Shown here: positions 56,787 to 64,000 of the stretch, piece by piece | Layout: each line of letters begins with the position of its first letter | Numbering within the stretch: the first letter of the stretch is position 1 | Origin: Girardinichthys multiradiatus | Lineage: Eukaryota; Chordata; Actinopteri; Cyprinodontiformes; Goodeidae | Reading direction: 5' to 3' | Assembly: GCF_021462225.1 (NCBI RefSeq) | Contig: NC_061797.1 | Coordinates: 36,110,147 to 36,174,146, forward strand | Length of the DNA: 64,000 bases | The notes under the pieces: model-generated | What the model saw: only the letters and a program-made list of their open reading frames with translations | The model's database searches: none | What the model was told of the DNA's origin: nothing | Translations under genes and position numbers: made by a program

Positions 56787-58396
56787 CAGGTCCTTCTCAA
56801 AATATTAGCATATTGTGATAAAGTTCATTATTTTCCATAATGTAATGATGAAAATTTAACATTTATATATTTTAGATTCATTGCACACTAACTGAAATAT
56901 TTCAGGTCTTTTATTGTCTTAATACGGATGATTTTGGCATACAGCTCATGAAAACCCAAAATTCCTATCTCACAAAATTAGCATATCATTAAAAGGGTCT
57001 CTAAACGAGCTATGAACCTAATCATCTGAATCAACGAGTTAACTCTAAACACCTGCAAAAGATTCCTGAGGCCTTTAAAACTCCCAGCCTGGTTCATCAC
57101 TCAAAACCCCAATCATGGGTAAGACTGCCGACCTGACTGCTGTCCAGAAGGCCACTATTGACACCCTCAAGCAAGAGGGTAAGACACAGAAAGAAATTTC
57201 TGAACGAATAGGCTGTTCCCAGAGTGCTGTATCAAGGCACCTCAGTGGGAAGTCTGTGGGAAGGAAAAAGTGTGGCAGAAAACGCTGCACAACGAGAAGA
57301 GGTGACCGGACCCTGAGGAAGATTGTGGAGAAGGGCCGGTTCCAGACCTTGGGGGACCTGCGGAAGCAGTGGACTGAGTCTGGAATAGAAACATCCAGAG
57401 CCACCGTGCACAGGCGTGTGCAGGAAATGGGCTACAGGTGCCGCATTCCCCAGGTCAAGCCACTTTTGAACCAGAAACAGCGGCAGAAGCGCCAGACCTG
57501 GGCTACAGAGAAGCAACATTGGACTGTTGCTCAGTGGTCCAAAGGACCTTTTTTGGATGAAAGCAAATTCTGCATGTCATTCGGAAATCAAGGTGTCTTA
57601 GTCTGGAGGAAGACTGGGGAGAAGGAAATGCCAAAATGCCAGAAGTCCAGTGTCAAGTATCCACAGTCAGTGATGGTCTGGGGTGCCGTGTCAGCTGCTG
57701 GTGTTGGTCCACTGTGTTTTATCAAGGGCAGGGTCAATGCAGCTAGCTATCAAGAGATTTTGGAGCACTTCATGCTTCCATCTGCTGAATAGCTTTATGG
57801 AGATGACGATTTCATTTTTCAGCACGACCTGGCACCTGCTCACAGTGCCAAAACCACTGGTAAATGGTTTACTGACCATGGTATCACTGTGCTCAATTGG
57901 CCTGCCAACTCTCCTGACCTGAACCCCATAGAGAATCTGTGGGATATTGTGAAGAGAACGTTGAGAGACTCAAGACCCAACACTCTGGATGAGCTAAAGG
58001 CCGCTATCGAAGCATCCTGGGCCTCCATAAGACCTCAGCAGTGCCACAGGCTGATTACCTCCATGCCACACCGCATTGAAGCAGTCATTTCTGCCAAAGG
58101 ATTCCCGACCAAGTATTGAGTGCATAACTGTACATGATTATTTGAAGGTTGACGTTTTTTGTATTAAAAACACTTTTCTTTTATTGGTCGGATGAAATAT
58201 GCTAATTTTGTGAGATAGGAATTTTGGGTTTTCATGAGCTGTATGCCAAAATCATCCTTATTAAGACAATAAAAGACCTGAAATATTTCAGTTAGTGTGC
58301 AATGAATCTAAAATATATGAATGTTAAATTTTCATCATGACATTATGGAAAATAATGGACTTTATCACAATATGCTAATATTTTGAGAAGGACCTG
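56787..58396 (+). mobile_element. Tc1/mariner transposon Tc1-A, copy 4 (best preserved)
   Basis: Full-length 1610-bp element with TA at 56785-56786 and 58397-58398. It runs CAGGTCCTTCTC to GAGAAGGACCTG with inverted repeats of about 204 bp (56787-56990 and 58193-58396). The single transposase gene is open except for one stop codon. Confidence 0.97.
57115..58119 (+). pseudogene. Tc1-A transposase with a single premature stop
   Basis: ATG at 57115 to TGA at 58117 is 335 codons, the normal length for a Tc1 transposase (about 340 aa). Residues 1-115 hold two helix-turn-helix modules (AVQKATIDTLKQEGKTQKEI; TESGIETSRATVHRRV) joined by a basic GRKKCGRKR hook. The DDE core is complete in sequence: FLDESKF (first Asp), QHDLAPAHS (second Asp) and NPIENLW (Glu). 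The only disabling change seen is TAG at 57790-57792 in place of the Lys codon (AAG) found in copy 3. Everything after it stays in frame to SAKGFPTKY. Translation would give a 225-residue product lacking the second Asp and the Glu. Confidence 0.95.
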
Positions 58397-58687
58397 TAGT
58401 GTCTGAAATGTGTCATAGTTCATACTACCACATGGATCACATCAATTCATTCAAATTCACTCTAAAAAGTTAGAAGGGCTCATGCAACATCTAGCATATT
58501 ACACAGCATTTACAGTCTAGTCATTGACGTGTTTGCTTCTCTCTTGTTCTTTGTTCACCTGTACTTAATCCTAATATGGCCAAATTCCAAGTAAAGCAGC
58601 TTGTAATTCAGGTCCAGTTAAGTTCACCTAGTGGTATATTCTACTAGAGCAAAAGAGACCTTGAGAAAAACGATTAAATGGTGTAGA

Positions 58688-59186
58688 TGTTATGGCTTAC
58701 GAGATAGAGGACCCCGGAATGCAGACTAGCAGGCAGCATGACGGTAAGTCCAAAACCATTTAATTGAAAAAAACAAAAACTCACTCTCAGAAGAGGCAGG
58801 AACAAAACAATAAACGGACAGGCAGGACAGGCTTGGCATGATCCACAAAACAAGAAATGAGCATGATCTGAGAATGTTTCCGTGAGGAATAAACAGGACA
58901 GGTGTGTATATATGGAGTGTGATCAGGTGAAACAAGAAGACATTAACTAGGTGCAGGTGAACCGGTTGATGTTAATTAGCAGACAGAACAAAACGTGACT
59001 GGAGCAAAAACAAGAGACTCTTGAATACAAACAAACAAAAACTAAAGCATGACCAGAACCAAAAACCAAACTTGACAAAACATGAACAAGACTAAAATAT
59101 GACCAGAAAAATAAATAGGTACATGATTCAAAACTTGAACTGTGAAAAGACCAACAAAAACCCCAAAACATCCACAAATCATAACA
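58688..59186 (-). mobile_element. Solo LTR with perfect 5-bp target duplication
   Basis: A 499-bp segment begins TGTTATGGC and ends AAATCATAACA, so the ends are TGTTATG...CATAACA. GTAGA lies immediately on both sides (58683-58687 and 59187-59191). In minus orientation there is a TATA-like CCATATATACACACC (about 58900-58920) and a later AATTAAA signal (about 58760), the order expected for U3-R-U5. It has no internal region, so it probably formed by recombination between two LTRs. The retroelement family is not identified. Confidence 0.85.
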
Positions 59187-59191
59187 GTAGA

Positions 59192-61315
59192 AGTCAAATC
59201 TGGGGAGTTTGTGTTCACTATAGATAAGAACTCCTGAAATACGTAGAAAACATTCAGGAGGACATCCACATATTGATATCAGTGTTATAGCAGTACGTTC
59301 ACTGAAACGTAACAGCCCATCGTCATTACACTTGAAATTTTGTGAGATGGAAGAATGCTATTTGACTGTGGTCTGAAAACTAATCTTACCATGATAAAAA
59401 CCTTTACATCAGGATTGTCTTTTAAATTCTATCTATAAATTAAAAAGCAATGCACTGCCCTAAAGTTTATCCAGACTTTAATGGTTGCTGTCTTTTTCAG
59501 ACAAACTCAGTGAGAATATGATGTTTAACCTTGTGTTTTTATGGGGTTTTTTCTGCCTGTCTATGGAGAGATGAAAGTACTGTGATTAGGTCATGAATAC
59601 TTTATCAAAGAAAACACACATACACACACACACAGCAAACACAGATATGCTGCCTTTGATTTGGTCTGATGGCCTTTGTAGTTTTTCCAGAGTGACAGTA
59701 ATTGAACCAGTTCTAGCTACCTTAAAACTAAACCTTCCAGTCACACGTTTTATTTAATTTTTAAACTGGCTAGACAGGACAAAGCAAACCACCCCAACAT
59801 ATCGACATTAGATGACAAAATCTGCTTTGCTTACTGCTGTCCTAGAGTCCCACCCCCTGCTTTGCAGCCTATATGGGTAATTTTTATGGGTAAAATGTTT
59901 TTGAAATGTCAGCTAGATATATTTTTTTAATTTTTTACTGCAATCCTGAATCTAAGTGGCTTCTAATATGAGCAGTTGTGTTAGTGCAACCATTTTAGTC
60001 TTCTTATTTCTATCGAAGTAGTAATTAATTATGTCATAAGCTGTCTGCAGCTTTTGATGTTTTTACAAGTAGAGTGAAGTATGAACTTAAAGCATCATAT
60101 TAAGTTTAGCTGTTTTGCCAAAAACAAAATTAAAAAGCATTTTTCTAAGGTAATGTCATGTATTTATGAAGCTACATGGAAAAAGTTTTGAAATGATTCA
60201 GGAACATCAAATTTTTCAAATTTTAACGGGTGTGTAGAGTTTGAGAGCTGCTGAATACTGTAGACATTCTGTGGAGTCTATAAATGACACCTTCAGTTAG
60301 TTGTTTTTTTTCTTTTTCTCACCACAGAATTTGACATGTTTGATCTTATTCTCCTCATCACTCGCCTGCTCTGGCTCGCCTGCTTTTGTTCCTCTCTTGC
60401 CAGTTTTTAATGTCTTCAAGTTTCATCCAATGCTAATCACAAATATCGTTTATGACAGGCTGAAAAATAACCAAGCGAACAAATAAATGGGTGTTGAGAC
60501 TGATGCTGTCTGGAACATTTTTGAAAAAAACACCCTTAATATGGTTAGATGATTGCATTGGTGTCTTTTGTTCCTTATGCAGTGATGGAAAAATTTCCAC
60601 AGTAACTTTGACATTGTCTGAATCACATCAGGGTTGTCATCCTTGCTAAAGACCTACTTTTCTTTGCTGCAGAGGTTCTCTTATTTAATTATGTAGAGTT
60701 TAATCTATTCATTTGGGACGGATAGACAGCAGCCTGTCAGACTCTTTCCTCTTTGCTCCTTCAGACCTAGTCCCTCATCACCAACAGTTCACCAGACTGA
60801 CCTCATGTGAACTCCTTCATATCTGCTAAGAGCTCTCATTATTAACAGACAGGTTATAAATAACCAGGTAAACAGTAGGAGGCTCTTATTGCATGAAGGA
60901 AATGGCCGTCACCATGGTTACTGATGGCCGATACGTTCGCCCATTTCTGCAGTGACATGAAGTATTGTTTCACCTGTCCAATGCAGAGGATATTTCAATC
61001 ACTACAGTATTATGTGCAGCCATAAAGCAAATCAGGTTCAGTTGTTTTTGTGCTAATCTAAAAAGAAGACTGTCCACATCAAGAAATGTAGGCTTTAATG
61101 ATTTTGACCAAGGTCAATTGATTTAATTAGCTCTTTACTGCTGTGGTTTGTTTATAGCTGTTGTTAGAAATGGACAGTTTCCTGCAGTCCTTTCAGTAGC
61201 TGCACAGGACTGTGAAATTTTTATTAATGTTCACAAAGCAGAAAAAGGTTCATTAACATTTTTGACTAGTTTTTTCAGTCAGCTGCACAGGGGTTTTGTT
61301 ACTGGTGTAAGAGTA
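59192..61315. other. Intronic DNA without recognised features
   Basis: AT-rich sequence with short CA runs (about 59605-59640). No exon, RNA gene or repeat family is supported. Confidence 0.4.
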
Positions 61316-61416
61316 TGAAAGAGAGCATATACAGTTAGTCACAGTAAAAGCTCAGCCAGTAGCTATGTCTAGGAGAGACAGGGTTATATATTGAAAGACA
61401 GGGCCATCTCTCTCTT

Positions 61417-61800
61417 TTAAATTTTCGTCAGAACTTTTGCTGCAGCATTTTGGGTCAGCTGGTGGCTTTTAACTGCATTTTGTGGACATTTTGATAGTAA
61501 AGAATTACAATAGTCCAGCCTTGAAGTAACAAATGCATGAACTAGGTTTTCAGTGTCACTCCTGGATAGGTTATTTGTAATTTCGGCAATGTTCCGGAGG
61601 TAAAAGAACAAAATCCTAAAAACCAGTTTAATATGGGATTTACATGACATGTCCTGTTTAAAAATAACATCAAGGTTTTTTACTTGATTACCGGAGGTCA
61701 AATTAATGCCGTCCACATTAATTGATTGACTAAGGAGTTTCTTTCTAAAAGATTCCGGTCCAAAGACGACAACTTCTGTCTTGTCTGAATATAGAAGCAC
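61417..61800 (-). pseudogene. L2-type LINE ORF2, C-terminal part
   Basis: 127 codons containing YSDKTEVVVFGPESFRKKLL (the segment after the FADD box), NVDGINLTSGNQVKNLDVIF KQD, and LVHAFVTSRLDYCNSLLSKC PQ, all standard in fish L2-clade ORF2. The catalytic FADD box itself would lie just upstream, across a break (61801-62017). Confidence 0.82.
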
Positions 61801-62017
61801 AAAATTTAAAGTTATCCAAGTTTTTATGTCTTCAAAACATGCCTGTTGTCTATCTAACTGATTGGGCTCATCAGGATTTATAGATCAATAAAGCTGAGTA
61901 TCATCAACATAATAGTGAATAGTAAAGAGTAAAGACAATAAGCCCAAGCACTGAATCCTGTGGTATTCCACAATTAATCCTGGAGTTTAAAGATGATTTA
62001 TCATTTACATGAACAAA

Positions 62018-62218
62018 CTAGAATCTGTTGGACAAATAATATTTAAACCAGCCTAGTGCTGTTCCCCTGATGCATACAGTGTGTTCCAGCCTTTCTAAGA
62101 GAATATTGTAATCAACTGTATCAAATGCAGCACTGAGATCTAACAGAAGTACAGACACAAGTCCACTATCTGAGGCCAGGAGAATATCATTGGTGACTTT
62201 CACTAGTGCTGTTTGCAT
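62018..62218 (-). pseudogene. L2-type LINE reverse transcriptase, block A
   Basis: 66 codons with TALVKVTNDILLASDSGLVS VLLLDLSAAFDTVDYNILLE RLE, including the first catalytic Asp region (LDLSAAFDT), then GTALGWFKYYLSNRF. Same strand as the 61417-61800 fragment and in the expected order. Confidence 0.85.
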
Positions 62219-62655
62219 GCTATGATGAGCGCTGAAACCTGACTGAAACTCTTCAAACAGATCATTGCTGTTGTCAAAATGAGGTGAGATCCTTCCATGT
62301 ATCCATGCAAAAATTAATTAAACCCTCATAATTAGATCAATGAGATATTCAACAGTAAATGTTCACATTTTAAAGCTGTGAAGTCTGGAGGCCCGTTTTG
62401 TGCATGTTTTAATTATTCTTTCTTTTGCAGAAGTGTATCACTGTGATTGAGTTTAACAACAATCACATATGATGAAATGAGAGCCTAATCTTTAGAGTAT
62501 CAAATAAATAATGATCATATTACATGTATAATCAAAGAAAAAAGTATGATGATTTTCTATTTTTCTACAATTATTACATGTAATAAAGAGGGGTAATGTT
62601 AATCAATTGTGATGTATGAATAAAAACGAAGTGATGTTTTTTTGTTTTTTTTCGC

Positions 62656-63697
62656 TGTAACTGGTGTGAGAGCGAGAAGCAGAAAAATACTGTATTAGAA
62701 AGCTTGAGGCTGAGCAGATAAGGAGGGCATCATGGTCTGGGAGCCAGAGGTGGCAGAGTCATAACATTAGGACGGGAGGGGCAGAGGAGAGCCATCTTCA
62801 CAGGAACTTGGCATGGATGGAAGGTCAACGAGCAAGCTCAAGTCATAATGAACATGGGAGTGAGAAACGAGAAGCAAGGTGCACGCTGTTTTTTGTCAGT
62901 CTGAGGTTCGAAAAACAGGCAAAAGTCATGGGACCAGGATGGGAGCGGGAGTTGTGAAGGTCGATAAACAGGCAAAAGTCATAACACGGGGAGCCAGCTG
63001 CGGGCTGTTTACGACTCTGTCTACGGAGGCTGGGAGACAGCACCGAAAAGTCACGGTGACCACGTAACTCAATGATGGGAAAGCTTGCCTGGCAACAGGG
63101 TATGAGCAGTGAGGCTATCTGCAATATAAAAACTGTGCCTAAGAAAGAAACGGGGTTGTTTCCTTGCAGAAGACCAGCGAACAACATTGGACGGAGAAAG
63201 AAGCTACAGATGAATTAGAAGACCGGAGATGCAGCCCCTCTGACAATTCTGCATTATAAAGAGGATCGAACCTTGTGCCCTGAGAAGAGCTGCAACTTGG
63301 AATTGAGAATTTGAATTTCATCTGTTGCATTTTTACCAAGACAACTGAAGTGAACCTGGTCAGTGAACAACTGATTGCTCTAAGTTTCAGGCTTCTGGAA
63401 GTCTTGAACCAACCTCAATTATACCTCAATGGTTTCCTTCAACTATTCAGCCTCTGGAAGCTACTGACTTTTGAAACATATGCCAACAAAGTTTCTGTTT
63501 TTTAAATTTTTTAAATACAAATAAAAAATTTTTTTTCTTTTTTTCCAGCTTGACCATCGAAACTCCAAGCAGTCAATTATTTGAGTCACCTTATTTTTAT
63601 TTTTATTTTTTTGTTGGTGGTAAAATGTCTTGTTGCCTGGTTCCAAATGATTTTAGGAGGTTTTTATAGGTTGCCTTATGCCAAGCTTGTTAAAACA
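62656..63697 (+). repeat. Possible 5' LTR of an LTR retroelement
   Basis: The segment has a core-promoter-like AATATAAAAAC at about 63123-63133 and a downstream polyadenylation signal AATAAA at 63520-63525 followed by a T-rich stretch. It ends TTGTTAAAACA at about 63697, shortly before a primer-binding-like site. The left border (TG of TGTAACTGG, about 62650) is a guess because no inverted border or target duplication could be checked. The partner LTR would be beyond the window. Confidence 0.4.
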
Positions 63698-63703
63698 ATG
63701 CCC

Positions 63704-63720
63704 TTGGGGCTCGTGCCGAG
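63704..63720 (+). promoter_or_regulatory. Primer-binding-site-like sequence (tRNA-Pro type)
   Basis: TTGGGGCTCGTGCCGAG resembles the tRNA-Pro-type primer-binding site TGGGGGCTCGTCCGGG used by many vertebrate LTR retroelements, with mismatches. It lies 6 bases after the putative LTR end. A frame downstream reads NEKPLKEVTVEEWITAVDYS without an upstream ATG, possibly decayed leader or gag-like sequence. Confidence 0.4.
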
Positions 63721-64000
63721 CCACTAAAATCAACCTTACCCATATACCAATTACAAGTTGTAAAATAGGGAATGAGAAGCCGTTAAAAGAAGTGACTGTT
63801 GAGGAGTGGATAACTGCTGTGGACTACTCGGTCGTCCAAACCACCAGTTGAAGAAGGGCGAACCTTTTGGATGCAGACTGTTAGAGGTTAGGCATGTCAT
63901 TTCCCGACACCAGCTTAAACAGATTTTCCAGTAAACCTACTTAGTAAAACCTTCCAGGTTTAGGGAAGTCCGGACCCGTTGGATGGAGAGCTGGATTGAG
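63721..64000 (+). other. Possible leader/gag start of the right-edge LTR element
   Basis: 280 bp after the putative primer-binding site. The open stretch coding EVTVEEWITAVDYSVVQTTS ends in a stop at about 63850. No domain is recognisable before the window ends. Confidence 0.25.

Larger units (their letters stand above)
61316..62280 (-). mobile_element. L2-type LINE, antisense, 5'-truncated
   Basis: The minus strand contains reverse transcriptase (62218-62018) and downstream coding (61800-61417), followed by an untranslated block (61335-61405) shared with 18074-18150. The plus strand shows familiar reverse-complement text such as AATTACAATAGTCCAGCCTT GAAGTAAC. The element is truncated at both sides and decayed. 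Confidence 0.82.
12110..64000 (+). other. smyd3: Probable very large downstream intron of smyd3
   Basis: No further SMYD3 coding block was recognised downstream of the exon ending at 12109. No other host gene was recognised either, only transposons and anonymous DNA. Mammalian SMYD3 has extremely large introns at this part of the gene, so one intron of at least 51.9 kb is a reasonable reading. A genomic rearrangement or missed small exons cannot be excluded. Confidence 0.55.

Noticed and set aside
12110..64000. Search by eye for the SMYD3 SET exons (VxCN..., NHSCxPN)
   Set aside because: No convincing match was seen on the plus strand, but a visual scan can miss short exons; a protein-to-genome alignment would settle it.

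Overview
This window looks like a stretch of a ray-finned (probably percomorph teleost) nuclear chromosome. It is AT-rich, intron-dominated vertebrate DNA whose only host coding signal is four small exons with GT..AG borders. It is loaded with fish-type transposable elements: several Tc1/mariner families, RTE-, L2- and CR1/Rex1-like LINEs, a restriction-like-endonuclease LINE, and LTR elements. No bacterial or organellar features, tRNA, rRNA or CRISPR array were seen. The species cannot be fixed from the sequence alone.

Host gene (7.6-12.1 kb, + strand). Four consecutive exons encode the second half of the MYND zinc finger and the start of the post-MYND region of a SMYD-family lysine methyltransferase, best matched to SMYD3. 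Their phases join without a break (385 bp in total). The first exon(s) and the exons for the catalytic SET half and C-terminal domain were not found. The remaining ~51.9 kb is therefore read as (part of) one very large downstream intron, in line with the very large smyd3 introns of other vertebrates. This is an inference.

Repeats. Family Tc1-A (about 1.6 kb, ~204-bp terminal inverted repeats, TA target sites) has four copies: 629-2087(-), 41272-42839(-), 49121-50728(+) and 56787-58396(+). Each has different inactivating lesions; the last is spoiled by a single amber codon. A short-repeat Tc1 family (39891-41181) and Tc1-A copy 2 both sit inside the 3' end of one CR1/Rex1-like LINE (38376-42955). 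Tc1-A copy 3 sits inside an older, different Tc1-like element (48870-51330). At least three further Tc1-type remnants lie at 14.4, 16.8 and 34.1 kb, with likely ones at 24.2 and 30.1 kb. RTE LINE pieces occur at 5751-6269 (14-bp target-site duplication), 23865-24170 and 25076-26872. The first and last share an identical non-RTE tail, which suggests 3' transduction. L2-type LINE pieces lie at 4.05, 9.5, 17.5-18.7, 44.3 and 61.3-62.3 kb. A LINE C-terminus with a restriction-like endonuclease motif lies at 29.2-29.96 kb.

LTR elements. A decayed Ty3/gypsy-type element at 52201-54960(-) has the unusual order integrase, then reverse transcriptase, then RNase H (Gmr1-like) and one recognisable LTR. 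A 499-bp solo LTR with a perfect 5-bp target duplication lies at 58688-59186. A possible 5' LTR plus primer-binding site of another LTR element runs off the right edge (62656-64000).

The most interesting points are the shared chimeric RTE tail, the two nests of transposons, the Gmr1-type domain order, the nearly intact Tc1-A copy, and a perfect 17-bp hairpin at 45774-45816. I found no convincing new gene system beyond these.
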